NCBI RefSeq assembly: GCF_027111335.1 | Contig: NZ_CP114288.1 | Location: 1,240,001-1,304,000 of the forward strand | Reading direction: 5' to 3' | DNA: 64,000 nucleotides | From: Flavobacterium aquiphilum | GTDB taxonomy: Bacteria; Bacteroidota; Bacteroidia; Flavobacteriales; Flavobacteriaceae | Part shown: piece after piece, positions 34,586-45,308 of the stretch | Numbering within the stretch: the stretch's first letter is position 1 | How the letters are laid out: each line of letters opens with the position of its first letter | The notes under the pieces: generated by a model | Databases searched by the model: none | Told to the model about the DNA's origin: nothing | Seen by the model: the letters and a program-made list of their open reading frames with translations, nothing else | Position numbers and translations under genes: made by a program

Positions 34586-35320
34586 TTACTCTCTCTGTCT
34601 TACAGCTTCGTATAAAAATGCACCACAGGCTACAGAAACGTTCAATGAGCCAATCGAGCCGAACATAGGTAATTTTGCTTTTTCATCAACAATTTTAAGA
34701 ACAGATGGATTTACTCCTCTATCTTCCGATCCCATGATGATGGCAACAGGTTCGTTCAATGAAATGCTATAAATAGTTTGATCCGTTTTTTCGGTTGCAG
34801 CAACTGTTTTTATTCCACTCGCTTGCAAAAGAAAAATAGCGTCTTTAATATGTTCAACTTTACAAATAGGAATATTAAATACCGCACCAGCTGATGTTTT
34901 TACAGTGTCCCCGTTCACTGGGGCAGAACCTGCTTTTTGAATAATGATTCCGTTTACACCGGTACATTCCGCAGTTCTGATTATGGCACCAAAATTACGT
35001 GCATCCGAAACTTGATCTAAAATTAAAAACAAAGGTTTTTTACCATTGTCAATAACAGTTTCTATCAAAGTTTCCAAATCAAAAAATGAAATAGGAGAGA
35101 TGGTAGCTACAGCACCTTGGTGATTATTAGGAGTAAGTCTATTTAGTTTTTCAACAGGAACATATGAAAAATTGATGTTACCGCGTTTCATCACTTTCAT
35201 TAAATCTTTCATTAATTCGCCGCTGGCTTCCTTCTGAATATAAACTTTATCTACCGTTGCGCCTGCCTGGATAGCTTCAATTATAGCCCTAATCCCAAAA
35301 ATTTGATGTTCTTTTTCCAT
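34586..35320 (-). CDS. rlmB: 23S rRNA (guanosine-2'-O-)-methyltransferase RlmB
   Basis: The 244-residue SpoU-class (SPOUT) methyltransferase modifies a guanosine of the 23S peptidyl-transferase region. The N-terminal L30e-like substrate-binding domain (residues 1-80: FGIRAIIEAIQAGATVDKVYI) precedes the knot domain. That domain has DQVSDARNFGAIIRTAECTG (motif 1, Asn/Arg), IIMGSEDRGV (motif 2) and MFGSIGSLNVSVACGAFLYE (motif 3). The order matches RlmB/TrmH. It is a lone minus-strand gene. Confidence 0.94.
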   Translation of the reverse strand: MEKEHQIFGIRAIIEAIQAGATVDKVYIQKEASGELMKDLMKVMKRGNINFSYVPVEKLNRLTPNNHQGAVATISPISFFDLETLIETVIDNGKKPLFLILDQVSDARNFGAIIRTAECTGVNGIIIQKAGSAPVNGDTVKTSAGAVFNIPICKVEHIKDAIFLLQASGIKTVAATEKTDQTIYSISLNEPVAIIMGSEDRGVNPSVLKIVDEKAKLPMFGSIGSLNVSVACGAFLYEAVRQRE

Positions 35321-35350
35321 GCGGCAAAGGTAAGTAAAAGGTTTGTATAA

Positions 35351-35378
35351 AAAAAACCACCAGCTTGGCTGGTGGTTT
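35351..35378 (-). terminator. Terminator of the SusC/SusD operon
   Basis: On the minus strand, AAACCACCAGC pairs with GCTGGTGGTTT around a 3-nt loop and a run of T follows. It lies 25 nt past the SusD stop. Confidence 0.95.
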
Positions 35379-35402
35379 AGATGTATTATTTATATGAGTA
35401 AA

Positions 35403-36881
35403 TTAGAATTTATCCCAGAAAATACGTTTAGAAGTACCGTTGCTTCCAATTTTGCTAACAGCAGCTTTCAAATTAGTTGAATTTAGAGTTTCCTCAGCAC
35501 CTGGGTATGAGTAACGTCTAGGAACAACTTTAATTGGGCCATCAGCATCTTCGTAAGTAACAGGAGGTACGTTCAATACAGGGAAATCTAATCTTCTGTA
35601 AGATGTCCAAGCTTCAAAACCTCTGTTATATAAAGCAATCCAAGATTGAGTACCAATTTTTTGTTGCCAAGTTCCTGTAGCTGTTGCATAGGCGACGTCA
35701 GGTCTTGCTAAGTAAGTAGCGATATCAGCAGGAGCTACACCCCAATCTGTCATAGAAGCAGTAATTGCAGCTGTATAGTGTGAAGCAGGTGTTCCTGCAA
35801 CAGCCATACCTCTTGCTGAAGCTTCTGCTAATAAGAATTCAACTTCAGAATAGGTGAATAAAACACCTGGGTATTCAGGTTCTTTAATTGTTGGAGTAAG
35901 ATGAGAGAAATTAGCATAAGTGTTAAGTACACCATATACTCCTCCTTTATAGGTTCCTGATCCTTCTGGATATTCAGTAAAGTATTCAGCTCTTCTTGGG
36001 TCAGAAAGATCATTCATTTTATTTACAAATGTGTCTGCTGGTAAGAAATCGTTACGACCACTAGCTACTAAATCAACATACAATGGGTTTGTGTTTGGTT
36101 GAAGTGGAGTGTAAACAAGATAAGCACTATCTGCAGATGAAGCAATTATACCGTCAGCTATAGCTGCAAGAGCCTGTGCAGAAGCATAAGATGCATCAAC
36201 GTCAGCCATATTAATAGCCATTCTAAGACGTAAACTGTTAGCAAATTTAGCCCATTTTGCGGTGTTTCCGTGATAAACTAAATCTGCACTATCAAAGCTC
36301 CCATTGTTTTTGTCCAAAGCATGGGAAGCAGCTGTTAATTTTGCAATAAGATCCATATAGATAGTCTTAGCATCATCATATTTTGGCTGCGGATATTTTA
36401 TGATATCTAAAGATTCTGTGTAAGGAATATCGCCAAAAGTATCTACTAATAACCCATATGTATAAGATGATAATATATCGATTATAGCTAATTTATTGTC
36501 TAATGCTTTTGCTTCTGCGGGAGATCCAACAAAATGAGCTTTTTTGTCCAATAATAGATTTTTAGATTCTTTAAAATCTCTCAATACATCACGGTAATAT
36601 ACATTCCAATGAGCATCAGGAATTTTACGTCCAGTAAGATCGTATTGACTTTCTTGTGGATATTGCACCTCAGTCCATTGTTGCGAGAATAATCTGAATA
36701 TATTAAAGTTGACAGATGTACTTGTTACTTGATCCATCATTGCTTTTTCAGCATTGGTGAATAAAAATTCAGCAGGAACGACAGTTGCGTCCTTTGTGTT
36801 CTTATTCAAATCCGTAATATCATCGCTGCATGATATAAACATAGAAATGATAGGAATTAATATGAGAAGTCTATTTTTCAT
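35403..36881 (-). CDS. SusD/RagB-family nutrient-binding outer-membrane lipoprotein
   Basis: The 492-residue lipoprotein has a signal peptide with lipobox FISC, Cys18 (SCSDD after it), so it is lipid-anchored. The TPR-like helical SusD fold is suggested by ILSSYTYGLLVDTFGDIPYTESLD near 140-165, WAKFANSLRLRMAINMADVD near 210, and YSEVEFLLAEASARG near 345. It lies 3 nt after the SusC gene and forms the lid of that importer. No carbohydrate-active enzyme is nearby, so the ligand could be peptide or oligosaccharide. The form resembles the SusD-like_2 group. Confidence 0.95.
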   Translation of the reverse strand: MKNRLLILIPIISMFISCSDDITDLNKNTKDATVVPAEFLFTNAEKAMMDQVTSTSVNFNIFRLFSQQWTEVQYPQESQYDLTGRKIPDAHWNVYYRDVLRDFKESKNLLLDKKAHFVGSPAEAKALDNKLAIIDILSSYTYGLLVDTFGDIPYTESLDIIKYPQPKYDDAKTIYMDLIAKLTAASHALDKNNGSFDSADLVYHGNTAKWAKFANSLRLRMAINMADVDASYASAQALAAIADGIIASSADSAYLVYTPLQPNTNPLYVDLVASGRNDFLPADTFVNKMNDLSDPRRAEYFTEYPEGSGTYKGGVYGVLNTYANFSHLTPTIKEPEYPGVLFTYSEVEFLLAEASARGMAVAGTPASHYTAAITASMTDWGVAPADIATYLARPDVAYATATGTWQQKIGTQSWIALYNRGFEAWTSYRRLDFPVLNVPPVTYEDADGPIKVVPRRYSYPGAEETLNSTNLKAAVSKIGSNGTSKRIFWDKF

Positions 36882-36884
36882 AGC

Positions 36885-39800
36885 TTAAAATTTAATAGTT
36901 AGATTACAACCAATTGTTCTAGCAGTTGGTAAAGATCCGATAGATAGCCCTAATGATCCAGCGTTAGATCCTAATCCACTTTCTGGATCAGCGTCTGGAA
37001 GAGATTTGTCAATTATCCATAAGTTAGATCCAACTAATGCTACCTGCATTTGAGTCAATTTCATTTTTGATACAATTGAAGTTGGTAACGTATAAGTGAT
37101 GTTTACCTCTCTCAATTTGATAAAGCCAGCATCATAAACATATTCTTTTCTTGCTCCTCCAGAGTATGAATTTGTAATAGCTCCAGCTTCAGGTCTAAAA
37201 TAGGCAGTTCTGATTGTATTTGGAGTATTTCCGGTAGCATCAGTTACCCCTTCAAAAATAACACCACCACCATTAGCTACAGTATTTCTTATTGGGTTTC
37301 CTAAGTCGTTATTACCAGCTGTTTGAACACCTAAACCAGTTCCTACACCATACCATTGGTCAGTTGAGAAAACATCACCACCATGTTTCATATCAACTAA
37401 AAAGCTTAAAGATAAGCTTTTATATGTAAACTTGTTACGGATACCACCAATCCAATCAGGATTTACGTTACCGATGATGTTGTTTGTAGAAGTGTTAATT
37501 ACATATCTACCGGTAGATTGGTTAACAATTCTTTGACCATTTGCAGCATAAGTATAATCAGTTCCTTTTAATACTCCAAAAGGTTGACCTACTACTGCAT
37601 TTAATGTAACACCACCAGGGAATGAACTAATTTGTAAGTTATCGATACCAGGAGCTAAAGCAGTAACCATGTTATCGTTTTTAGACCAGTTTACATTAAT
37701 GTCCCAAGCAAAATCTTGTGTTTTTACTGGAGTAGCATTAAATTGAACCTCGATACCTTTATTTTCAACTGTAGCCGCGTTTATATAACGGAATCCGTTT
37801 CCTGTTGAAGTTGAGTAAGGAACACTTACCGCTTCACCGTCATTGATGTTTTTGTATACTGATACGTCAAATCCAATTCTTCTATCCAAGAATTGAGCTT
37901 CAAGACCAACTTCATATGTTTTAGTTTTAATAGGCTCTAAGTTTGGATTGTTTTTTGTAGTGTTTACTGAATACATTTGATTTCCATCAAATGGATCAAA
38001 TTTAGTATAAGTGTCAACTAAGGCTAATCCAGGTGTACCAAGTGGGCTTTCAGAATAACCACCTCTTAATTTACCAAAAGATAACCATTTAAGATCTTGT
38101 AGGTTTTTAGAAAAAACCCAGCTTGCTGATGCAGAATAACTTGGGATAGAGTTGTTGTCTTTTGGTAAACTTGAGAAAGCATCTCTACGTGCTGTTACAT
38201 CTAAGAAGAAAGTATCAACGTATCCTAAAGATGCTGAAGCATAGATACTGTTTACCCCAGATTTGGTATCTCTTTCGTATGGGAATGGGCTAGTTGATTT
38301 AGAGTTTGATAAACTGTAGATACCTGGAATAATAAGACCTCCTTGAGTTGAAGCAAAAATAGAATTGAAAGAGTTTCTTTTAATTGTACCCCCAGCAACT
38401 CCGCTTAAATTAAAGTCTTCACCGAAATTCTTTTTGAAGTTCAAAAGGAAGTCATAGTTTTGTTCAGAGAAGTTACCATTGTAACGTTGGTATCCTGAAG
38501 TCTCGTCAAGTAAATTGATACCGAATGTTTTTGCTACAGAACCAACGGCTACTCTTTCCTCACGAATTTCGTCATAAGTATCAGTAGATATTTTTCCAGT
38601 GGCAGACAACCAATCGTTAATTTTGTATGTTAAATTAGCATAACCTACGAAACGATTTCTGCTGTCATTTTGATAGTTTTGGTAACGTTCAAAATAAGGG
38701 TTGTTCCAGTAAGCAGGAGTTCCGTCTTCTGGAGAGGTTCTGTTCCAAGTAATGTTTTGCCCTCCTGAAGCATTGTATGCTTCTTCAAGTTGCTTGATAT
38801 CAACGTTTGTTTGCCACCATTGACGGAAACCAGTAACCATGTTATCACTATAACCAGTCATGTTTCTACCAAGAGTTTTTTGAGCTGAATAATTAGCAAA
38901 TGTGCTGATAGATAATTTATCGGTGAATTGGTGATTAAGTTTTAAACTTGCATTGTTTTTATTCAATTCACTGTTTGGTAAAAGACCGGTAAGTTTTGAG
39001 TTACTGTAGTTAATCACCACATTGCTTTTGTCGTTAGCATCTTCAAACGAGATACTGTTTACTAAAGACATTGAGTTTTGGAAGAATGAAAATGGATCAT
39101 TTTTAGCTCCTACCCATGGAGTAGCTTTTCCGTAATTTGCATTCCCAGGGTATGCTGAAAAAGCATCCCATTGATAAACATTCTGTGAAGGGTTGAATTT
39201 ATCTCCCGCAGAAGCATCATCTCCCATATAAACTACATTATCCTTTGTACCGTCTCCGTTAATATCTTGTTGAAAGAAGGACCCTCCATAACCAGCTCCA
39301 TATTCTTTTTGATATTTTACAAAAGTATCTTTATCTGGAGTACCTATTGCAAATTCAGAAGAAACGGTGATTCCCATTCCTTTTTTAGATTTTCCTTTTT
39401 TGGTAGTAATCATTAAAACCCCGTTACCAGCTAAATATCCATATAATGCTGATGCTGCTGCACCTTTCAATACGTTGATACTTTCGATATCTTCAGGATT
39501 AACATCCATACCAGTGTTTCCATAGTCAAACCCAAAACCACCTCTACGTTGGTTTGTGGTTCCATCGGTTGCAGTATTAGAGTTGTTGATTGGCATACCA
39601 TCGATAACGATAAGCATCTCGTTGCTTTGTCCTAATGCTTTAATACCACGGGATACAGCACTTGTAGAACCTCCGAAGTTACTGTTTCTTGTAATGTTTA
39701 CCCCAGCTACTTTACCGGAAAGTTCATTTAAAAAGTTTCCACTTGGTGTTCCGCTTTTTAAATCTTCACCTTTAACTTCCTGTGTGGCATAACCAAGAGA

Positions 39801-40148
39801 TTTTTTATCTCTTTTAATACCTAATGAAGTAACAACTACACTTTCTAGCTGTGTAGCATCACTTGCTAATTTAACATTAACTGTAGTTGAGCTTGCAGAT
39901 TTCTCTGAAGATTTCATCCCAACATAACTAAATACCAATACGTCACTTGGTGCTGCTTTGATAGTATATTTACCATCAAAATCTGATTGTGTTCCATTTT
40001 TTGTTCCTTTAACCAATACACTTACACCCGGTAAAGGCATGCCTGCATTGTCAGAAACAATCCCTGAAACAGATCTTTCTTGCGCAAAAGTTAGTTGCGC
40101 CACTAGTACTACAAGGAGTACCAGGAATCCATTGAACTTTAGTTTCAT
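36885..40148 (-). CDS. SusC/RagA-family TonB-linked outer-membrane transporter
   Basis: The 1087-residue protein has a signal peptide (ending LTFAQ), then a CarboxypepD_reg domain (residues about 26-105: GIVSDNAGMPLPGVSVLVKG). A TonB-plug follows (about 110-225, with VIDGMPINN and VLKGAAASALYG, GNGVLMITTKKG), and then a 22-strand barrel to the C-terminal phenylalanine. It imports a large ligand across the outer membrane with the SusD lid encoded just downstream. The barrel ends GCNLTIKF, a usual barrel end. It is the first gene of the pair, 84 nt from an Omp85-like gene. Confidence 0.96.
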   Translation of the reverse strand: MKLKFNGFLVLLVVLVAQLTFAQERSVSGIVSDNAGMPLPGVSVLVKGTKNGTQSDFDGKYTIKAAPSDVLVFSYVGMKSSEKSASSTTVNVKLASDATQLESVVVTSLGIKRDKKSLGYATQEVKGEDLKSGTPSGNFLNELSGKVAGVNITRNSNFGGSTSAVSRGIKALGQSNEMLIVIDGMPINNSNTATDGTTNQRRGGFGFDYGNTGMDVNPEDIESINVLKGAAASALYGYLAGNGVLMITTKKGKSKKGMGITVSSEFAIGTPDKDTFVKYQKEYGAGYGGSFFQQDINGDGTKDNVVYMGDDASAGDKFNPSQNVYQWDAFSAYPGNANYGKATPWVGAKNDPFSFFQNSMSLVNSISFEDANDKSNVVINYSNSKLTGLLPNSELNKNNASLKLNHQFTDKLSISTFANYSAQKTLGRNMTGYSDNMVTGFRQWWQTNVDIKQLEEAYNASGGQNITWNRTSPEDGTPAYWNNPYFERYQNYQNDSRNRFVGYANLTYKINDWLSATGKISTDTYDEIREERVAVGSVAKTFGINLLDETSGYQRYNGNFSEQNYDFLLNFKKNFGEDFNLSGVAGGTIKRNSFNSIFASTQGGLIIPGIYSLSNSKSTSPFPYERDTKSGVNSIYASASLGYVDTFFLDVTARRDAFSSLPKDNNSIPSYSASASWVFSKNLQDLKWLSFGKLRGGYSESPLGTPGLALVDTYTKFDPFDGNQMYSVNTTKNNPNLEPIKTKTYEVGLEAQFLDRRIGFDVSVYKNINDGEAVSVPYSTSTGNGFRYINAATVENKGIEVQFNATPVKTQDFAWDINVNWSKNDNMVTALAPGIDNLQISSFPGGVTLNAVVGQPFGVLKGTDYTYAANGQRIVNQSTGRYVINTSTNNIIGNVNPDWIGGIRNKFTYKSLSLSFLVDMKHGGDVFSTDQWYGVGTGLGVQTAGNNDLGNPIRNTVANGGGVIFEGVTDATGNTPNTIRTAYFRPEAGAITNSYSGGARKEYVYDAGFIKLREVNITYTLPTSIVSKMKLTQMQVALVGSNLWIIDKSLPDADPESGLGSNAGSLGLSIGSLPTARTIGCNLTIKF

Positions 40149-40232
40149 TTTTAAATATTTTGAATTAGTGAGGCAAAAATCATAATAATTTGTTAACTAT
40201 CCTAATAACTCAAACTCTTTTTTTTGTTAAAG

Positions 40233-41957
40233 CTAAAATTTAACATTATAACTTATCGTTATGTTTGTGTTATAAAAATTTATTTTTGTGTTTTTCGTCT
40301 TGCCATTTGTGATGGAAAAAATCAGCAAACCGTTTGTGGTTTGTGCTCCTAGTCCTAATCCGATTCCGAGAAGTTTTTCGCTTTTATTTTCTGCGATAAT
40401 TCTTGTGAGGTCTTGGTAATAGCAGTAATCCAATATTGAATTAAAATATAAATTAGGTGTAACCAAATAGCGATATTCTGTCATAAGGGCAGTCATAAGG
40501 TTGGCTTGTAAACTATTTTCGGAAAATCCTCTTACGGAATTGATTCCTCCAAAACGAAATAGCTCATTTGTTAAATAAGTATTGCTTTTTAAGTAATAAT
40601 TTTGATTTTTAACATTTATAATATTTTTCTCATTAATGTAAAAATCATTCATAATGTTAAAATTTGCAAAATTTTGTTTTATGGAAGAATCTGCTGTTGA
40701 GCTCCTGTGTCCGTTGCCGAGGGTCGCACTTAATTTTGTTTTTAATGGAAATAAATTGTTTCTTGAGTTGTTTTTTTTGTATTCTATTGTTGAGTTGAAA
40801 AATGCATTTTTAAAATCACTTAAATTTTGGTTGTTTGAATTTTGTATGTCACTCGATTCAGTTGATTCGTATCCAAAATAGATTCTTTTATTGTAATCTA
40901 GAGAATAACCTAGTTGTAGTGCTGTTTTTGTGTTTTGAAAAATACTGTCTTGTTTGAAGATATTGATTTCACCCTTAATTCCGATTGGACTTTCGAATAA
41001 ATAAGGAATAGTTAAATTAGCATTGAAAATTTTTTGATTATTTCCGTCGTTTTTCCAGTAGATTGATATTGTTTCTCCGTTTCGAATAGCGTTGACTAAG
41101 TTTAAGTTTAGATATCCATTTAATGTTATTTTTTTGCTTTCATTGTTATTGAAGCCTAAATAGCCATCAAAGAGATTTGCTTTTCTTTTTTCTAAATAAA
41201 TAAAAACCTTAGTGGTGTCTTTTGTGAATAAGATTTCAGGATATTTGATTTGGTGGATAAAATCAAATTTTTCAAAATCCTGATATAATTGTTCGATTGT
41301 TTTTTGATTGAATACTGTGTTTTTGTATTTCTTGTTTATTTGTTTTTCTGAGCCCTTCGGGAATATTTTTTTTTGGTGATCTTGATATTTTATTTCAATT
41401 GCATTCAGTATTCTTTTGTTTTCGGTTTTGATATCTAAATCGGCATAAATTTCATGGCCTTTTTTTTGAATATTTGCGAATTTGACTTTTGCGAATGCAA
41501 AACCATTATGCTCTAAATTTTCTGTAGTTTGTTTTAAAAAGGGTTTTATTTGAGAATATGGTAAAATTATTGAATCGTGATTTGTGTTGAATAAAAAGGA
41601 GGGGTATTTGTCTTTTTTTATACCTATATATATATGTATATTTTTTATTCTGCTTTCAAGTGAAATTGTTGCGATGTAGGAGCTGTCATTTTTTTTTGTG
41701 TTTTCTAATAGTTTGCTTTCGATATACCCTGATTCAGAGAGTTTTTTGTTTGTAAAAATAATTTCGTCAACTAATTGTTTTAATGTGTTGTGCTTTGTAA
41801 TGTATCCGATGGAATCTATGGTTTTTGTTTCGGTATCATTTTTTCCATTTATTTTTAACTGAAATGTTTGACTCCAGGAAGTCAGGTGGAATATTAGAAA
41901 TGAAACAATTAGGATCTTAGATTTCAATTTTGATTTCTTTATGGATGGTTGGTACAA
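40233..41957 (-). CDS. Omp85-superfamily outer-membrane protein (BamA/TamA/FhaC-like)
   Basis: The 574-residue exported protein has a POTRA-like N-terminal half (about 70-260) and a beta barrel. FRFGGINSVRGFSENSL near residue 475 carries the VRGF motif of the Omp85 family, and the protein ends YNVKF. It lacks the five POTRAs and length of BamA, so it is a separate family member that may insert or export one partner protein. The start is uncertain: no ATG precedes the signal peptide (KILIVSFLIFHLTSWSQ), and TTG at 41957 or TTG at 41927 are both possible. It lies upstream of SusC in the same direction. Confidence 0.82.
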   Translation of the reverse strand: MYQPSIKKSKLKSKILIVSFLIFHLTSWSQTFQLKINGKNDTETKTIDSIGYITKHNTLKQLVDEIIFTNKKLSESGYIESKLLENTKKNDSSYIATISLESRIKNIHIYIGIKKDKYPSFLFNTNHDSIILPYSQIKPFLKQTTENLEHNGFAFAKVKFANIQKKGHEIYADLDIKTENKRILNAIEIKYQDHQKKIFPKGSEKQINKKYKNTVFNQKTIEQLYQDFEKFDFIHQIKYPEILFTKDTTKVFIYLEKRKANLFDGYLGFNNNESKKITLNGYLNLNLVNAIRNGETISIYWKNDGNNQKIFNANLTIPYLFESPIGIKGEINIFKQDSIFQNTKTALQLGYSLDYNKRIYFGYESTESSDIQNSNNQNLSDFKNAFFNSTIEYKKNNSRNNLFPLKTKLSATLGNGHRSSTADSSIKQNFANFNIMNDFYINEKNIINVKNQNYYLKSNTYLTNELFRFGGINSVRGFSENSLQANLMTALMTEYRYLVTPNLYFNSILDYCYYQDLTRIIAENKSEKLLGIGLGLGAQTTNGLLIFSITNGKTKNTKINFYNTNITISYNVKF

Positions 41958-42111
41958 ATATCAGTCGTTTGTTGGAATAATCATAGTTTTGGTTTGATGA
42001 AGTTGGAGTTGTTTTTTTAAGGAATTTGGGTTTAAAAGTTGTTTATTTTGTTTTGAAGCTATTTTGTTAATAAACAAATATTTACTTCAGGTAAAAATTA
42101 ATCCATTATGG

Positions 42112-42142
42112 TTTGTAGAGTGAAAATTAATTTATACATTTG
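42112..42142 (+). promoter_or_regulatory. Promoter of the rpsL-rpsG-fusA-rpsJ operon
   Basis: TTTG, 19 nt and TACATTTG match the Bacteroidota consensus exactly. The -7 box and its flanks (TTATACATTTGCA) are the same as in the promoter before rplC. A short CCCG/CGGG hairpin (42147-42161) lies at the start of the leader. Confidence 0.85.
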
Positions 42143-42195
42143 CAACCCCGTAAAAAGCGGGATTTTAATATAATAAGAAATTTTTAGTATTAATT

Positions 42196-42579
42196 ATGCC
42201 AACAATTCAACAATTAGTAAGAACAGGAAGAACTCAGATAACTAAGAAGAGTAAATCGGTTGCTTTAGATTCTTGTCCTCAAAGAAGAGGGGTTTGTACG
42301 CGTGTTTACACTACTACACCAAAAAAACCAAACTCAGCGATGCGTAAAGTTGCGCGTGTGCGTTTGACAAATGGTAATGAAGTAAATGCTTACATCCCTG
42401 GAGAAGGACACAATTTGCAAGAGCACTCGATAGTATTAGTTAGGGGTGGAAGGGTAAAAGATTTGCCAGGAGTAAGATACCACATCGTTCGTGGTGCGCT
42501 TGATACATCAGGTGTAGCTGGAAGAACGCAAAGAAGATCTAAGTACGGAGCAAAACGACCAAAAGAAGCAAAAAAGTAA
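42196..42579 (+). CDS. rpsL: Small-subunit ribosomal protein uS12
   Basis: uS12 sits at the decoding centre. The 127-residue protein has the invariant [13 protein letters not shown] loop, where streptomycin-resistance changes arise at the lysine, and the [16 protein letters not shown] segment. It is the first gene of the str operon, preceded by a consensus promoter. The 74 nt before rpsG can fold and may be the uS7 control site. Confidence 0.98.
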
Positions 42580-42653
42580 TTTAAAACGTTATTCTTATGA
42601 TGTTGCGATTATATCGTGACGTTATAGGTGTGAAATTTTATTAAAAAAAAGAC

Positions 42654-43130
42654 ATGAGAAAAAGAGCGGCAAAGAAAAGACCACTTTTACCAGATCCAAG
42701 GTTTAATGACCAATTGGTAACGCGTTTTGTGAACAACTTGATGTGGGATGGTAAGAAATCAACAGCTTTTAAAGTTTTTTATGATGCAATTGATATCATT
42801 GAAACTAAAAAACAAAATGACGAAAAAACTTCATTAGAAATTTGGAAAGATGCTTTGACTAATGTTATGCCTCACGTAGAAGTGCGTAGTCGTAGAGTAG
42901 GTGGAGCTACATTTCAAATTCCAATGCAAATTAGACCAGACAGAAAAATATCTATGGCTATGAAATGGTTGATTCTTTATGCAAGAAGAAGAAACGAAAA
43001 ATCAATGGCTCAAAGATTAGCTTCAGAATGTTTAGCTGCTGCTAAAGAAGAAGGAGCGGCTGTTAAGAAAAGAATGGATACTCACAAAATGGCAGAAGCT
43101 AACAAAGCTTTCTCTCACTTTAGATTTTAA
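42654..43130 (+). CDS. rpsG: Small-subunit ribosomal protein uS7
   Basis: uS7 starts assembly of the 30S head and contacts the E site. The 158-residue protein starts [19 protein letters not shown] and has the [16 protein letters not shown] beta arm and the [18 protein letters not shown] helix. It is the second gene of the str operon and is followed by fusA after 10 nt. In enterobacteria uS7 represses this operon by binding the S12-S7 gap; a related site is possible here. Confidence 0.98.
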
Positions 43131-43140
43131 TTCTTAAGAA

Positions 43141-45297
43141 ATGGCTAGAGATCTTAAATATACAAGAAATATAGGAATTGCTGCTCACATTGATGCTGGT
43201 AAAACAACAACGACTGAGCGTATTTTATTCTATACCGGAAAATCACACAAAATTGGAGAGGTGCATGATGGTGCTGCAACAATGGACTGGATGGCGCAAG
43301 AGCAAGAAAGAGGTATTACTATTACTTCGGCTGCTACAACTTGTGAATGGAATTTTCCAACTGAGCAAGGTAAAATCTTACCTGAATCAAAACCTTATCA
43401 CTTTAACATTATCGATACTCCTGGTCACGTTGACTTTACAGTGGAGGTAAACCGTTCTTTACGTGTATTGGATGGATTGGTGTTTTTATTTAGTGCTGTT
43501 GATGGTGTTGAGCCTCAATCAGAAACTAACTGGAGATTAGCTGATCAGTACCGTGTGCCACGTATGGGATTTGTTAATAAAATGGATAGACAAGGTTCTA
43601 ACTTTTTGGCAGTTTGTCAGCAAGTTAGAGATATGTTGAAATCAAACGCTGTTGCAATCACTTTGCCAATTGGTGAAGAGAATGATTTTAAAGGTGTTGT
43701 TGATTTGGTTAAAAATCAAGCTATTGTTTGGCATGATGCTACACAAGGAGCTACTTTTGATATCATCGATATTCCTGCGGATATGGTTGGTGAAGTGAAA
43801 GAGTATAGAGATATTCTTATCGAAGCGGTTGCTGATTATGATGAGAACTTGCTTGATAAATACATGGAAGATCCAGATTCTATTACGGAAGAAGAGATTA
43901 ACAATGCGTTAAGAGCTGCTACTATGGATATGGCTATCATTCCTATGATTGCGGGTTCTTCTTTCAAAAATAAAGGGGTTCAATTCATGTTAGATGCAGT
44001 ATGTAAATACTTGCCGTCTCCATTAGATAAAGAAGGTATTGCTGGTATTCATCCAGATGATGCTGAATTGTTAGAGGAAGATCAAACTCAAATTTTGCGT
44101 AAACCAGATGTAAAAGAGCCTTTCGCTGCTTTGGCATTTAAGATTGCTACTGACCCATTCGTTGGTCGTTTGGCTTTCTTCCGTGCGTATTCAGGAAGAT
44201 TAGATGCTGGTTCTTATGTATTGAATACTCGTTCTGGTAACAAAGAAAGAATTTCTCGTATCTACCAAATGCACGCTAACAAACAAAATCCAATCGAATA
44301 TATTGAGGCTGGAGATATTGGAGCTGCTGTTGGATTTAAAGATATCAAAACTGGAGACACATTGTGTGATGAAAAACACCCAATTATTCTTGAGTCAATG
44401 AAATTCCCTGCGCCGGTAATTGGTATCGCTATTGAACCTAAAACTAAGGCTGACGTTGATAAAATGGGTATGGCTTTGGCTAAATTGGCCGAAGAAGATC
44501 CAACATTTACAGTTAGAACTGATGAGGCTTCTGGGCAAACAATTATCTCAGGTATGGGTGAGCTTCACTTGGATATCTTGGTAGATCGTATGAAGCGTGA
44601 ATTCAAAGTTGAAGTGAACCAAGGTGAGCCTCAAGTTGAATACAAAGAAGCATTTACAAAAACTGCTCAACATAGAGAGACTTATAAAAAACAATCTGGA
44701 GGTCGTGGTAAATTCGGTGATATCGTATTTAGAGTTGAACCTGCTGATGAAGTTGATGGTAAAGTTCCAGTAGGATTGCAGTTTGTGAATGAAGTAAAAG
44801 GAGGAAACGTTCCAAAAGAATATATTCCTGCTGTTGAAAAAGGTTTCAGAGAAGCTATGAAAACTGGACCTTTGGCTGGTTACCAAGTAGATAGTTTGAA
44901 AGTTACTTTATTAGACGGATCTTTCCACCCAGTGGATTCTGATGCTCTTTCATTTGAATTGGCTGCAAGAATGGGGTATAGAGAAGTTGCTAAAGCGGCT
45001 GGAGCTATTATTCTTGAGCCTATCATGAAAATGGAAGTTATTACACCGGAAGAAAACATGGGAGATATCGTTGGAGATATTAACCGTCGTAGAGGTCAAG
45101 TAAATGACATGGGTGATAGAAACGGTGCTAAAACTATTAAGGCAGATGTGCCATTATCTGAAATGTTTGGGTATGTAACAACTTTAAGAACTTTGTCTTC
45201 AGGTCGTGCAACATCTACAATGGAGTTTTCACACTACGCTGAAACGCCATCTAATATTTCAGAAGCAGTTATCAAAAAAGCAAAAGGAAACGCTTAA
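43141..45297 (+). CDS. fusA: Translation elongation factor G
   Basis: EF-G drives translocation of tRNA and mRNA with GTP. The 718-residue protein has the G motifs [15 protein letters not shown] (G1), [11 protein letters not shown] (switch), DTPGHVDF (G3) and NKMDRQG (G4), followed by domains II-V ([18 protein letters not shown] in domain [18 protein letters not shown] in IV). It is a full-length single gene. No tuf gene follows; rpsJ comes 11 nt later, the arrangement known from Bacteroidota. Confidence 0.98.
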   Translation: MARDLKYTRNIGIAAHIDAGKTTTTERILFYTGKSHKIGEVHDGAATMDWMAQEQERGITITSAATTCEWNFPTEQGKILPESKPYHFNIIDTPGHVDFTVEVNRSLRVLDGLVFLFSAVDGVEPQSETNWRLADQYRVPRMGFVNKMDRQGSNFLAVCQQVRDMLKSNAVAITLPIGEENDFKGVVDLVKNQAIVWHDATQGATFDIIDIPADMVGEVKEYRDILIEAVADYDENLLDKYMEDPDSITEEEINNALRAATMDMAIIPMIAGSSFKNKGVQFMLDAVCKYLPSPLDKEGIAGIHPDDAELLEEDQTQILRKPDVKEPFAALAFKIATDPFVGRLAFFRAYSGRLDAGSYVLNTRSGNKERISRIYQMHANKQNPIEYIEAGDIGAAVGFKDIKTGDTLCDEKHPIILESMKFPAPVIGIAIEPKTKADVDKMGMALAKLAEEDPTFTVRTDEASGQTIISGMGELHLDILVDRMKREFKVEVNQGEPQVEYKEAFTKTAQHRETYKKQSGGRGKFGDIVFRVEPADEVDGKVPVGLQFVNEVKGGNVPKEYIPAVEKGFREAMKTGPLAGYQVDSLKVTLLDGSFHPVDSDALSFELAARMGYREVAKAAGAIILEPIMKMEVITPEENMGDIVGDINRRRGQVNDMGDRNGAKTIKADVPLSEMFGYVTTLRTLSSGRATSTMEFSHYAETPSNISEAVIKKAKGNA

Positions 45298-45308
45298 TCT
45301 TTAAGAAA

